A program made the translations under genes and the position numbers. From contig NZ_JAGINP010000020.1 of NCBI RefSeq assembly GCF_017876155.1, forward strand, positions 62,001 through 126,000: 64,000 bases of DNA. The letters are read 5' to 3'. Positions within the stretch are counted from its first letter, which is position 1, and every line of letters starts with the position of its first letter. The notes below the pieces were generated by a model. That model was not told the DNA's origin, made no database searches, and saw only the letters and a program-made list of their open reading frames with translations. Below are positions 50,752-59,545 of the stretch, piece by piece. This stretch comes from Azospirillum rugosum. GTDB taxonomy: Bacteria; Pseudomonadota; Alphaproteobacteria; Azospirillales; Azospirillaceae.

Positions 50752-50836
50752 GTAGGTTGGGTGGAGCGCAGCGCAACCCAACAAGCGTCGGCTTGGAAGC
50801 GTGTGTTGGGTTTCGCTGGCGCTGCACCCAACCTAC
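50752..50836. repeat. Dispersed palindromic repeat, copy 3
   Basis: Outer arms GTAGGTTGGGTGGAGCGCAG and GCTGCACCCAACCTAC, inner arms AACCCAACA and TGTTGGGTT. It is 20 bases after the ParA-like gene's stop. A short duplication (TTTGTAGATTTTGTAGG) precedes it. Confidence 0.9.
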
Positions 50837-50957
50837 GGGGCCTGCGAATCGGCGCTGTTACACTCCGTTACGCGGTTCGCGCCTGCCGGACATCAACCCG
50901 TTACACAGCGGCGTCAGCTTGACCGTCGTGATTTCGAACGGTCAGCAGGGTGCCGCC

Positions 50958-51482
50958 ATGCGCTTTTCCTCCTTCTCATTCTCCCGCCACGTCGTCACCC
51001 CGGTGACCATCGTCCTGTTCGTAGTCTCCACGGTGACGGGGATCATGCTGCTTCTGCACTGGAACGCCGGGCTGGTGCGCTTCTCGCACGAATGGCTCAG
51101 CGTCGGCTTCTCGGCCATCGCGCTGTGGCATCTGGCGCGGAACTGGAAGGCCTTCCTGGGCTATCTGAAGCGCGACTGGGCGCTGGCCGCCTTCGCGATC
51201 AGCCTCGGTGCGTCGCTGGTCATCACGGGCATGACCGGCAGCAGCGGTCCGTCGACCAGCGGTCCAGGCGCCATCATCGGCGCGGTGTCCAACGCCCCGC
51301 TGGAGACCGCCGCCCCCCTCTTCGGGCTCAGCGCCGACAAGGCCGTGCAGGCCCTGAAGGCCGCGAACATCGAGGCCAGGCCCGACGAAACGCTGACCGT
51401 CATCGGCAACCGCGCCGGCACCAACGCTATAGCCATCGCTGCCGTCCTCAACGGCCAGCGCCGGCGCGCGCCGCAGTCCTGA
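50958..51482 (+). CDS. DUF4405-type membrane protein
   Basis: A 174-residue inner-membrane protein. Three membrane segments: VVTPVTIVLFVVSTVTGIMLLL, EWLSVGFSAIALWHLARNW and ALAAFAISLGASLVITG, with His residues in the first loops (LLHWN, FSHEWL, LWHL) that fit haem-binding in the DUF4405 family. The C-terminal part is soluble (SADKAVQALKAANIEARPDETLTVIG). ATG 50958 was chosen by the start of the hydrophobic pattern. It is convergent with tam. Confidence 0.72.
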   Translation: MRFSSFSFSRHVVTPVTIVLFVVSTVTGIMLLLHWNAGLVRFSHEWLSVGFSAIALWHLARNWKAFLGYLKRDWALAAFAISLGASLVITGMTGSSGPSTSGPGAIIGAVSNAPLETAAPLFGLSADKAVQALKAANIEARPDETLTVIGNRAGTNAIAIAAVLNGQRRRAPQS

Positions 51483-51491
51483 GAGACCGCG

Positions 51492-52256
51492 TCACACCCG
51501 CGCGACGATGAACAGGCGCTTGAAGGGGAACAGGGTATTGCCGTCTGGGCGCTGCGGGTAGGCGGCCTCCAGCTTGGCGCGGTAGGCGGCGAGGAAGGCG
51601 TCCAGCTCCTCCCCCTGCAATGTCTCCATGACCGGGACCAGCGTGGTGCCGCGGGTCCATTGCAGGACCGGAACGTCGCCGTTCAGGACCTGGAGATACT
51701 CGGTCTCCCAGATGTCCACGCGCGCGGCGCGCGGGCTGAGCCAGTCGTAATAGTCGCGGGGCGCGTGCACCGGCTTGGTGCGCAGCGCCTCCTTCAGCTT
51801 TGCGGCCCAGGGGCCCTCCCCCGCCGTCTCGTAGAGCAGGCGGTGCGACGGGGCCTCGAAGTTGCGGGGCATCTGCACGGCCAGCACCCCGCCGGGGGCG
51901 AGCGTCTGCAACAGCTCCGGGAACAGCCGCTGGTGGTCGTCCAGCCAGTGCAGCGCGGCGTTGGAGATCAGCAGATCCACCGGCCAGTGCGGGCGCCAGT
52001 CCCGCAGGTCGGCCTGCATCCAGCGCACGCGCGACGCGGTGCCCTCCGCCCAGGTCAGCATGGCGGGGGAGTTGTCCACCCCCAGCACGTCGGCGTCCGG
52101 CCAGCGTTCGGCCAGCAGGCGGGCGAGCTGCCCGCCGCCGCAGCCGAGGTCGACGACCGTCTTCGGCTCGATGGAGGGCAGCGCCGCCACGAGGTCGTGG
52201 GCCGGGCGCCGGCGCCAGACGTCGAACAGCGCGTATTGCTCCGGATCCCACGCCAT
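51492..52256 (-). CDS. tam: Trans-aconitate 2-methyltransferase
   Basis: A 254-residue SAM-dependent enzyme. The start MAWDPEQYALFDVWRRRPAHDLV and the SAM motif VVDLGCGGGQLARLLAERWP, then DLLISNAALHWLDDHQ and VQMPRNFEAPSH are typical for Tam, which esterifies trans-aconitate to detoxify it. It is convergent with the DUF4405 gene. No large deviations from family length. Confidence 0.9.
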   Translation of the reverse strand: MAWDPEQYALFDVWRRRPAHDLVAALPSIEPKTVVDLGCGGGQLARLLAERWPDADVLGVDNSPAMLTWAEGTASRVRWMQADLRDWRPHWPVDLLISNAALHWLDDHQRLFPELLQTLAPGGVLAVQMPRNFEAPSHRLLYETAGEGPWAAKLKEALRTKPVHAPRDYYDWLSPRAARVDIWETEYLQVLNGDVPVLQWTRGTTLVPVMETLQGEELDAFLAAYRAKLEAAYPQRPDGNTLFPFKRLFIVARV

Positions 52257-52277
52257 GCCCGATTCCCCTCGCCCGAC

Positions 52278-52493
52278 TCAGCCTTCGGCGTGGCCGCGAT
52301 GCCGGGCGATCTGCGCGTCCATCCGGTCGTAATGCTTGTTGACCATATAGAAGATCGCCACCAGGCAGCCGATGGCCAGGATCCAGCCGCCGTAATAGAA
52401 GGCCTCGTCCGCGGCGCGCGACGCCGCCAGAAGACCGAGGAACGCGAGGAGGCCGAGAACGCCCCCGATGATCCACTTGCCTGTGCCTTCCAA
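52278..52493 (-). CDS. Small two-helix membrane protein, 71 aa
   Basis: A TTG start at 52493 preceded by GGGAG encodes 71 residues: two membrane helices (KWIIGGVLGLLAFLGLLAAS, YYGGWILAIGCLVAIFYMV) and a His/Arg-rich cytosolic end (NKHYDRMDAQIARHRGHAEG). There is no in-frame ATG before the first helix. It lies 21 bases upstream of tam on the same strand. Family unknown. Confidence 0.6.
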   Translation of the reverse strand: MEGTGKWIIGGVLGLLAFLGLLAASRAADEAFYYGGWILAIGCLVAIFYMVNKHYDRMDAQIARHRGHAEG

Positions 52494-52576
52494 CTCCCGT
52501 CTCCCTTTGCCATTGATCTTCTTGCGTCCGGCCGGTTGCGGCGCACCGCGAATTTTGGGCGAGCGGGGGCCGGAAA

Positions 52577-53995
52577 TCAATGCGGGATGGCGTGGCGCGC
52601 GGCTGAATTCTCCACCGCCGTTGCCGTCGGCAACTCCAGCGCGAAGGTGGTGCCGGCGGCCGTGCTTTCCACCAGCCGCAGCTCCCCGCCATGGGCGCGC
52701 AGCACCTCCCGCGCGATGGCGAGGCCGAGGCCGATGCCGCCGGCCCGGGCCGAGCCGGCGAAAGGCTGGAACAGGTTCTCCCGCGCCCGCGGCGGCAGGC
52801 CGGGGCCGTTGTCGGCGACCAGCAGGACCAGCGTCCCGTCGCGCCGTTCCGCCGCCACCGTCACCCGGTCGGCCCCGGCCTGCACGGCGTTGCGGCCCAG
52901 GTTGACCAGCGCGCGGGCGAACTGCACGGCATCCACGCGGGCGGTCAGCCCCTCCGGCACGGCGTTCTCCCACAGCACCTCCGCCCCGCGTTGCGCGGCG
53001 CGCACCTCCGCCGCAGCCTCGTCGACCAGGGCGGCGAGGTTCACGTCGGCCGCGTGCAGCGGCAGCACGCCGTCGCGGCTGTAGGCCAGCGTCTGGCCGC
53101 ACAGCTCCACCGCGCGGTCGATGGCGCCCATCAGCCGCGGCGTCACCCGCCGCACCTCCGGGTCGGCGCTCTCCGACAGGCGTTCGGACAGCAGGGCGGC
53201 AGTGGACAGGATGCCGCGCAGGTCGTGGTTGATCTTGGTGACCGCGGTGCCCAGCGCCGCCAGCCGCTCCCGCTGGCGCAGCGCGGTGCGCACCGTCTGC
53301 TGCATGTCGGCCAGTTCGCGTTCGGCGACGCCGATCTCGTCGGTGCGGGCGCTCGGCTCGATCGGCGGGGTGCCGTCGGGGGCGCGGCGGAAGGCCACCA
53401 TGCTGGCGGTCAGCCGCCGCATCGGCCGCACCAGCATCCCGTTCAGCGCCAGGAAGACCAGCCCGGCGGTGATCAGCGAGATGACCACCGACAGCGCCAG
53501 GATGCGGCCGGAGAAGTCGATCATCGCGACGACCATCGGCCGCTCGTCCATCACCATCTCGACCCGGAAGGCCGGGTCCTTGGGCGACAGGCCGATGACG
53601 CGGATCACCCGGTCGCGCCGCTGCGCCAGCGCGGCGAAGGCGTCGGCGATCAGCGACCAGGGCGTGGCGTCGCGCAGGTCGAACACGGCGTCCACCCGCG
53701 GCGGCATGGAGCGCGACAGCATGTAGACCCGGCTGTCCGGCTGCGCCAGCTCCACCGCGTGGGCGCCCACATAGGCCAGCAGCCGGTTCTGCAGACCCAT
53801 GGCGACCATCATGCTGGGCGAGGCCTCCACCGACAGCGCGGCGAGGTGGGCGGCGGCCAGCCGCTCCTCCAGGAAGGTCTGGCGGAAGCGCGCGATGGAC
53901 GGGGTGTAGATCAGCACCTCCGCCAGCATGACGAACAGCACGGTCAGCACCAGCAGCTTGGCCGACAGGCTTCGCGTCACGGGGGGAAGGGGCAT
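52577..53995 (-). CDS. Sensor histidine kinase with HAMP domain
   Basis: A 472-residue membrane kinase: a first membrane segment (KLLVLTVLFVMLAEVLIYTP), a periplasmic domain (~45-175), a second segment (ALSVVISLITAGLVFLALNGMLV), HAMP, then a phosphoacceptor helix with His in VTKINHDLRGILSTAALLSERL and an ATPase domain with DNGPGLPP and GGIGLGLAIAREVL. The H-box context NHDLRG instead of the usual HELRTP is like a subgroup in alphaproteobacteria. No response-regulator gene is adjacent. ATG 53995. Confidence 0.88.
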   Translation of the reverse strand: MPLPPVTRSLSAKLLVLTVLFVMLAEVLIYTPSIARFRQTFLEERLAAAHLAALSVEASPSMMVAMGLQNRLLAYVGAHAVELAQPDSRVYMLSRSMPPRVDAVFDLRDATPWSLIADAFAALAQRRDRVIRVIGLSPKDPAFRVEMVMDERPMVVAMIDFSGRILALSVVISLITAGLVFLALNGMLVRPMRRLTASMVAFRRAPDGTPPIEPSARTDEIGVAERELADMQQTVRTALRQRERLAALGTAVTKINHDLRGILSTAALLSERLSESADPEVRRVTPRLMGAIDRAVELCGQTLAYSRDGVLPLHAADVNLAALVDEAAAEVRAAQRGAEVLWENAVPEGLTARVDAVQFARALVNLGRNAVQAGADRVTVAAERRDGTLVLLVADNGPGLPPRARENLFQPFAGSARAGGIGLGLAIAREVLRAHGGELRLVESTAAGTTFALELPTATAVENSAARHAIPH

Positions 53996-54069
53996 GGGGG
54001 CGGCGTCCGGTTCGGGAATGCCGCAAGATAAGCCAGGACGCGGCGGCTGCCCAGCCGGCCGAACCGGTG

Positions 54070-55485
54070 TTATCCGAACCACCCGAGAAACCGCACCAGC
54101 CCCCGCGTGCGCGGCCCGAACAGGGTCGGCGTGTAGAAGCTTCCGGCCGCGCGCTTGCCGGCCTCCGCGAGCGTGGGGTAGGGCAGGGTCAGGTTCGCCA
54201 CGTCGCCCACGCCCATCCGCTTCGCGACGGCCAGGCACCACAGGGCGATCTGCTCCCCCGCGTGGGGACCGGCGATGCCGGCGCCCAGAAGCCGCCCGCG
54301 CTTGGTGACGACCAGCTTCACCAGCCCCTCGGTCTCCGCCTCGGTCCGGGCGCGGTCGTTGCCGGCGAAGGGAGCGGTCAGGGCGCGGACGCCGTCGCCG
54401 TGCCGCTCCCGCGCCGCCGCCTCGGTCAGGCCGACCTGGGCCAGCTCCGGCTCCGCGTAGGTGACCCAGGGCAAGGCGGCGTAGTCCACCTTGGCGGGCA
54501 GCCGGAACAGCGCGTTCTTGATGACGACCGAGGCGTGCTGGCCCGCCACATGGGTGAAAGCCGGCCCGCCGGTGACGTCGCCGACCGCGAAGACGTGCCG
54601 GTTGGTGGTGCGCAGCCGGGCGTCCACCTTCACGCCCTTCTTGGTCACCGCGATCCCCGCGGCGTCCAGCCCCAGATCCTCCAGGTTCGGTGCGCGGCCC
54701 GTCGCGACGAGAAGGTCGGAGCCCTCGATCCGCCGCCCATCCTCCAGCAGCACCGCCACGCCGTTGCCGGCCCGCTCAGCCTGCGCGGCGGCGGCGCCCT
54801 CCAGGATCGCGACGCCCTCCGCCGACAGCCGCCGGCGCAGGACCTCGACCAGTTCCGGGTCGTCCTTCGGCAGCAGGCGGGAGCGGACGAGCATCGTCAC
54901 CCGGGCGCCGAGCCGCCGGTGCGCCTGGGCCATCTCCACCCCGATGGGGCCGCCGCCGAGCACCAGCAGATGCTCCGGCGCGGCGGTCCGCTCGAACAGC
55001 GTCTCGTTGGTCAGGAATGGCAGGGCGTCGAGCCCGGGGAGGGGCGGCACGGCGGGGCGGGATCCCGTCGCCAGCACGAAGCGCCGCGCCCGCACGGTGA
55101 TCCCGCCGGCCTCCACGGCGTCCGGTCCGGTGAAGCGCGCCGCGGCCCGGATCACCCGCACGCCCAGCCCCTCGAACCGCTCCTGGCTGTCGTGCGGGGC
55201 GATGGAGTCGATGACGCCGCGGACGTGCCCGTGCACCTGGGCGAAGTCGATGGAAGGCTCATGGCCGTTCACGCCGAAGCGGCCGGCCCGGCGCAGGGAC
55301 TCGGCGGCCTTGGCGGCGGCCAGCAGGGACTTTGACGGCACGCAGCCGCTGTTCAGGCAGTCGCCGCCCATGGCGCCGCGCTCGATCAGCACGGTGTCGG
55401 CGCCCATCTGGGCCGCTCCGGCGGCGACCGACAGCCCGCCTGACCCGGCGCCGATCACGCACAGGTCGCAGTTGATCGCGCTCAC
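54070..55485 (-). CDS. Pyridine-nucleotide disulfide oxidoreductase (mercuric-reductase/Lpd-like)
   Basis: A ~471-residue FAD protein. Seen: FAD motif CVIGAGSGGLSVAAGAA, redox-active pair CLNSGCVPSKSL, NAD motif VLGGGPIGVEMAQAH and AVGDVTGGPAFTHVA. In true lipoamide dehydrogenase and MerA the C-terminus has a catalytic His in an HPT block; here the equivalent reads LPYPTLAEA, with Tyr instead of His. It also ends in FLGWFG. Start GTG 55485 overlaps the TGA of the TVP38 gene by GTGA; GTG 55494 is possible. The two genes are coupled. Confidence 0.85.
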   Translation of the reverse strand: MSAINCDLCVIGAGSGGLSVAAGAAQMGADTVLIERGAMGGDCLNSGCVPSKSLLAAAKAAESLRRAGRFGVNGHEPSIDFAQVHGHVRGVIDSIAPHDSQERFEGLGVRVIRAAARFTGPDAVEAGGITVRARRFVLATGSRPAVPPLPGLDALPFLTNETLFERTAAPEHLLVLGGGPIGVEMAQAHRRLGARVTMLVRSRLLPKDDPELVEVLRRRLSAEGVAILEGAAAAQAERAGNGVAVLLEDGRRIEGSDLLVATGRAPNLEDLGLDAAGIAVTKKGVKVDARLRTTNRHVFAVGDVTGGPAFTHVAGQHASVVIKNALFRLPAKVDYAALPWVTYAEPELAQVGLTEAAARERHGDGVRALTAPFAGNDRARTEAETEGLVKLVVTKRGRLLGAGIAGPHAGEQIALWCLAVAKRMGVGDVANLTLPYPTLAEAGKRAAGSFYTPTLFGPRTRGLVRFLGWFG

Positions 55486-56225
55486 CGGCGCCACCGCTTC
55501 GCCAGCACCGGCAGCAGGGCCAGCGCCCCCAGCCCGAGCAGCGGCAGCAGGATCTCCGGCGCGAAGATCAACCCCAGGTCAGGCTTCCCGCCGGCGTCCA
55601 GCACCGCGCCCAGCCCGTTGCCGACCGACGCGTAGACCAGCGCCCCCGGCACGATGCCGACCAGCGTGGCGAGCGCGTAGGTGCCCAGCGGCACGCCCAG
55701 CACCGCCGGCACGAGGTTCACCAACCAGAAGGGGAACAGCGGCACCAGCCGCAGGAACAGCGTGTAGCTGAAGGCGTTGGCGCGGAACCCGCCCTCCAGC
55801 CGTTCCACCCACGGGCCGGCCTTGGCGCGCAGCAGCCCGCCCAGCGCGGACCGCGCGGCCAGGAACACCGCGATGGCGCCGAGCGTCGCGCCGGCCACGG
55901 CGCAGGCGGTCGCCGCCAGCGTCCCGAACAGGAAACCGCCGGCCAACGTCAGCACGGTCGCCCCCGGCACGGAAAAGGCCACGGCCAGCGCGTAGACGCC
56001 CACATAGGCGGCGGCGGCCAGCGTCCCGTCCTCCGCGACGAAGCGGGCCAGCGTCTCCCGGTGGGCGGCCAGCGCGTCGAGCGTCAGGTGCCGGTGCAGC
56101 CCCAGCGCCAGGGCGACGCCCAACCCGGCCAGCAGCAGGGCGGGCGGCAGCCAGCGCCATGGCGTTCGCCGACCCTGGCGCGGTTCGTTCCCGCCGTTTG
56201 CGAAGCCGTCGTCCGTCGCGGCCAT
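55482..56225 (-). CDS. TVP38/TMEM64 family membrane protein
   Basis: A 247-residue inner-membrane protein. A first membrane segment (WLPPALLLAGLGVALALGL), then the SNARE-associated/VTT domain: AAYVGVYALAVAFSVPGATVLTLAGGFLFGTLAAT, GATLGAIAVFLAARSALG, and FLRLVPLFPFWLVNLVPAVLGVPLGTY. This group is related to DedA proteins, probably lipid scramblases or transporters. ATG 56225 follows GGAGGACGGAAGG. It overlaps the flavoprotein gene downstream, a pair seen repeatedly in proteobacteria. Confidence 0.88.
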   Translation of the reverse strand: MAATDDGFANGGNEPRQGRRTPWRWLPPALLLAGLGVALALGLHRHLTLDALAAHRETLARFVAEDGTLAAAAYVGVYALAVAFSVPGATVLTLAGGFLFGTLAATACAVAGATLGAIAVFLAARSALGGLLRAKAGPWVERLEGGFRANAFSYTLFLRLVPLFPFWLVNLVPAVLGVPLGTYALATLVGIVPGALVYASVGNGLGAVLDAGGKPDLGLIFAPEILLPLLGLGALALLPVLAKRWRR

Positions 56226-56380
56226 GCCTTCCGTCCTCCGCCGTTCCTCATGACCTAGCACCGGCGCCCGGCAACAGCCATTCACAGGTTGTGACCCGAC
56301 GTTCACCGATCCGTGATCCCGGCGGATCGACCTCCCCGTATCTCTGGCGCGATCGGCGCAAGGTTGGTAGTAGGACGGGC

Positions 56381-57826
56381 ATGAGCGACCTTGCCCGTCA
56401 CATCGACTCCCTGTCCCGCGCCAGCGTGCTGTGCGTCGGCGACGTCATGCTCGACCGCTTCGTCTACGGGGCGGTCGACCGCGTCTCCCCGGAAGCGCCG
56501 ATCCCGGTCCTGCGGATCGAGCGCGAGACGGCCATGCTCGGCGGCGCCGGCAACGTGGCCGCCAACGCCGTGGCGCTGGGCGCGGCCTGCCGCTTCGTCT
56601 CGGTGGTGGGCGAGGACGCGGCGGGGCTGGAGCTGGTCCGCCTGATCGCCCGGGCGACGGGCGACGGCGGCGGCCTGGTCGCGGAGCCCGGCCGCCAGAC
56701 CACGGTGAAGACCCGCTTCATCGGCGGGCGCCAGCAGCTTCTGCGCGCCGACGCGGAAACCATCGCGGCCATCGACTCGGAAGATGAGGTGATGGTCGCC
56801 GCCCGCACCGGCCTGCTGACGGTGGGCGCGGTGATCCTGTCGGACTACGGCAAGGGCGTGCTGACCGACGGGCTGGTCGCCCGGCTGATCGCCGCCGCGC
56901 GGGAGGCCGGGGTGCCGGTGGTGGTCGACCCGAAGGGCGACGACTTCGGCCGCTACCGCGGCGCCAGCGTCGTGACGCCGAACCGGAAGGAGCTGATGCA
57001 GGCCACCGGCCTGCCGGCCGACACGGACGCGGAGGTGGAGACGGCCTGTCGGCAGCTGATCGAGACCTGCGGCATCGACGCCGTGGTCGCCACGCGCAGC
57101 GAGCGCGGCATGTCGGTGGTGACCCGCGACACGGCGACGCACCTGCCGGCCCGGGCGCGCGAGGTCTTCGACGTGTCGGGCGCCGGCGACACGGTGGTGG
57201 CGACGCTGACGGCCGCCCTGTCGGTGGGCGTCGATCTGGTGGAGGCGGCGCGGCTGGCGAACCTCGCCGCCGGCATCGTGGTGGGGAAGGTCGGCACCGC
57301 GGTCGTCCGCGCGCCGGAGCTGCTGTCCGCCCTGCACGAGCAGGAATGGCGCAGCGGCGAACAGAAGGTCGGCTCGCTCACCCAGGTCGTGGAATGGGCG
57401 GAACGCTGCCGCGCCCGCGGCAAGCGTGTGGGCTTCACCAACGGCTGCTTCGACCTGCTGCACCCCGGCCACATCTCCCTGCTGAACCAGGCCAAGGCGG
57501 CCTGCGACGTGCTGGTGGTCGGGCTGAACAGTGACGCGTCGGTCAAGCGCCTGAAGGGCGAGTCCCGGCCGATCCAGAACGAGGGCGCGCGGGCGACGGT
57601 GCTCGCCTCGCTGGCCTGCGTGGACCAAGTGGTGGTGTTCGCGGAGGACACGCCGGAGGCCCTGATCCGGGCGCTGCGCCCCGACGTGCTGGTGAAGGGG
57701 GCCGACTACACCGTCGCCACGGTGGTGGGCGCCGAATTCGTGATGAGCTACGGCGGAAAGGTCGTGCTGGCCGACCTCGTGGAGGGCCAGAGCACGACCA
57801 ACACCATCAAGCGCATGCAGCGCTGA
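56381..57826 (+). CDS. hldE: Bifunctional heptose 7-phosphate kinase / heptose 1-phosphate adenylyltransferase
   Basis: A 481-residue enzyme for ADP-heptose, a precursor of the lipopolysaccharide inner core. Residues ~10-320 are a PfkB-type sugar kinase (VLCVGDVMLDRFVYGAVDRVSPEAPIPVL, LGGAGNVAANAVALG, VFDVSGAGDTVVATL). Residues ~345-481 are a nucleotidyltransferase (GFTNGCFDLLHPGHISLL, GLNSDASVKRLKGESRPI). Both halves are intact, so this is the fused form. ATG 56381; the gene is divergent from the TVP38 gene. Confidence 0.95.
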   Translation: MSDLARHIDSLSRASVLCVGDVMLDRFVYGAVDRVSPEAPIPVLRIERETAMLGGAGNVAANAVALGAACRFVSVVGEDAAGLELVRLIARATGDGGGLVAEPGRQTTVKTRFIGGRQQLLRADAETIAAIDSEDEVMVAARTGLLTVGAVILSDYGKGVLTDGLVARLIAAAREAGVPVVVDPKGDDFGRYRGASVVTPNRKELMQATGLPADTDAEVETACRQLIETCGIDAVVATRSERGMSVVTRDTATHLPARAREVFDVSGAGDTVVATLTAALSVGVDLVEAARLANLAAGIVVGKVGTAVVRAPELLSALHEQEWRSGEQKVGSLTQVVEWAERCRARGKRVGFTNGCFDLLHPGHISLLNQAKAACDVLVVGLNSDASVKRLKGESRPIQNEGARATVLASLACVDQVVVFAEDTPEALIRALRPDVLVKGADYTVATVVGAEFVMSYGGKVVLADLVEGQSTTNTIKRMQR

Positions 57827-57930
57827 CAGGGCTTCTCCCGCCCGGCAGCTCCCTCCCCAAAAAAGATCCGGGGTCGCGGAGCGCCGGGCGGGGTCGCCTG
57901 ACGGGTCCCGTCTTTGCGTCTTCTGGGCCT

Positions 57931-58089
57931 TTACATCTTCTTCTGGACGTTGTCCGACGAACGCTCCATGGCGCGGCCGCCGGCCTGCACGTCTTCACCC
58001 ATGCCGGAAACGGTGTTGCAGGCGGCGAGCGAGGTGCCCAGGGCGCCGGCGAGCATGGCGAAAAGCACGAGCTTCTTCAGGTTACGCAT
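57931..58089 (-). CDS. Entericidin-like lipoprotein, 52 aa
   Basis: ATG 58089 with GGGAG upstream. A signal peptide with lipobox LAAC (KLVLFAMLAGALGTSLAAC) is followed by NTVSGMGEDVQAGGRAMERSSD, the entericidin EcnA/EcnB pattern. Entericidins are small outer-membrane lipoproteins of a toxin-antidote type in E. coli; single copies in alphaproteobacteria have an unclear role. No partner gene lies beside it. Confidence 0.88.
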   Translation of the reverse strand: MRNLKKLVLFAMLAGALGTSLAACNTVSGMGEDVQAGGRAMERSSDNVQKKM

Positions 58090-58215
58090 GTCAATCTCCC
58101 GCTTGTGGTGACGAGCAATCGCCGGAAAAACGCGCGAACAGGGCCAAGTGTTTCCAAGCCGCCGCGGCGTGTCCGGACAGGGCCGCCACTCAAAAGGATG
58201 AGGGGAGGGACGCGC

Positions 58216-59094
58216 ATGTTCGATGGCTTCACCGAACGCCGGATCGCCACCAGCGGCGCGGAGGTCCACGCGCTGGTCGGCGGCCAAGGGCCTGCACTGC
58301 TTATGCTTCATGGGTTTCCGCAGTCCCACGCGATGTGGCACCGCGTGGCCCCGGCGCTGGCTGAACGCTTCACGCTGGTGCTGCCCGACCTGCGGGGCTA
58401 CGGCTTATCCGCCAAGCCGCCGGGCGATCCGGCGCATGAGACCTACTCCAAACGCGCCAATGCCCTCGATCAGGTGGAGGTGATGGCCGCGCTGGGGTAC
58501 GAGCGCTTCCTGTTGGCCGGCCACGACCGAGGGGCGCGGGTGGCGCACCGGCTGGTGCTGGACCACCCGGACCGGGTGGAGCGCGTGGCCTTCCTGGACA
58601 TCGCCCCGACGCTGGAGGTCTTCGCCCGCATCGACCAGCGCATGGCGACCGCCTATTACCACTGGTTCTTCCTGATCCAACCCGGCGGCCTGCCGGAACA
58701 CCTGATCGGGCTCGACCCCGAATTCTACCTGCGCCGGGTGCTGGGCTCCATCGGCAGCACGGCGGACGTCTTCGGCGAGGAGGCCTTCGCCAACTACCTG
58801 ACCGCCTTCCGCGACCCCGCCACCGTCCACGCCATGTGCGAAGACTACCGAGCCGCCGCCAGCATCGACCAGGTCCACGACCGCGCGGACCGCGCCGCCG
58901 GCCGGGTGGTGACCTGCCCGTCCCTGGTCCTCTGGGGCCGCAACAGCGCGGTCGGCCGCCTCTACGACGACCCGCTGGGCATCTGGCGCCCCTACGCGCC
59001 GGGCATCCAAGGCCAGGAGATGCCCGCCGGCCACTTCATCCCGGAGGAAGCGCCGGAGGAGACGGCGCGGGCGTTGATGGAGTTCTTCGGGTAA
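58216..59094 (+). CDS. Alpha/beta hydrolase, fluoroacetate/haloacetate-dehalogenase-like
   Basis: A 292-residue hydrolase with an Asp nucleophile. Seen: oxyanion HGFPQSHAMWH, nucleophile D104 in AGHDRGARV (with R105 and R108 that bind the carboxylate), D128 (FLDIAP), H149-W150 (YYHWFFLIQPGGLPEHL) that bind the halide, Y211 in CEDYRA, and H273 (AGHFIPEEAP). The spacing D104-H149 and D104-D128 is the same as in the known fluoroacetate dehalogenase. Thus defluorinating or dechlorinating haloacetate activity is plausible, though related hydrolases with the same residues act on other substrates. Confidence 0.82.
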   Translation: MFDGFTERRIATSGAEVHALVGGQGPALLMLHGFPQSHAMWHRVAPALAERFTLVLPDLRGYGLSAKPPGDPAHETYSKRANALDQVEVMAALGYERFLLAGHDRGARVAHRLVLDHPDRVERVAFLDIAPTLEVFARIDQRMATAYYHWFFLIQPGGLPEHLIGLDPEFYLRRVLGSIGSTADVFGEEAFANYLTAFRDPATVHAMCEDYRAAASIDQVHDRADRAAGRVVTCPSLVLWGRNSAVGRLYDDPLGIWRPYAPGIQGQEMPAGHFIPEEAPEETARALMEFFG

Positions 59095-59106
59095 GGCGGT
59101 AAACAA

Positions 59107-59173
59107 CCCCTCTCCCTGCTCCGCAGGGAGAGGGAGGGGCCCACCGCAAGGCGGTGGGAGGGTGAGGGCAAGG
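59107..59173. repeat. Left inverted repeat of the DUF559 unit
   Basis: The sequence CCCCTCTCCC, a hairpin (CTGCTCCGCAG), GAGGGAGGG, a second hairpin (CCACCGCAAGGCGGTGG) and GAGGGTGAGGGCAAGG. It is matched in reverse order and orientation at 59546-59614 on the other side of the gene. Confidence 0.8.
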
Positions 59174-59196
59174 TTTCACGACGGAGAAACACCCCA

Positions 59197-59544
59197 ATGC
59201 CTCGCGTTTCGGCACCCACACTGGACAAGGCCCGTACCTTGCGCACCGAATTGACGGACGCGGAACGGGTGTTGTGGCGTCTGCTGCGCGGTCGTCGGAT
59301 CGACGGGTGGAAGTTCCGCCGGCAGCATCCCGTTCCGCCCTATGTGCTGGACTTCGCCTGCGTCGAGGCGCACTTGGCCGTCGAGGCGGACGGCGGGCAG
59401 CACAATGGCTCCCTGCGCGATGACGCGCGGGCGGAGTTCCTTGTAGCGGCCGGCTGGAGAGTGCTTCGCTTCTGGAACAACGACATTCTGGCGAACCCGG
59501 ACGGTGTCGGCGAGACGATCCGGGTGGCGCTGGTACGGGGTTAG
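59197..59544 (+). CDS. DUF559 endonuclease-domain protein
   Basis: A 115-residue protein with the DUF559/Vsr-like fold: LRTELTDAERVLWRLLRGRRIDGWKFRRQHPVPPYVLDFACVEAHLAVEADGGQH holds the acidic catalytic Asp (LDFAC) and Glu-Asp (VEADGGQH) residues, followed by RDDARAEFLVAAGWRVLRFWNNDIL. These proteins are suspected nucleases related to very-short-patch repair enzymes. The gene is enclosed by inverted repeats with internal hairpins on both sides, which suggests a mobile or mobilised unit. Confidence 0.88.
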   Translation: MPRVSAPTLDKARTLRTELTDAERVLWRLLRGRRIDGWKFRRQHPVPPYVLDFACVEAHLAVEADGGQHNGSLRDDARAEFLVAAGWRVLRFWNNDILANPDGVGETIRVALVRG

Positions 59545-59545
59545 A

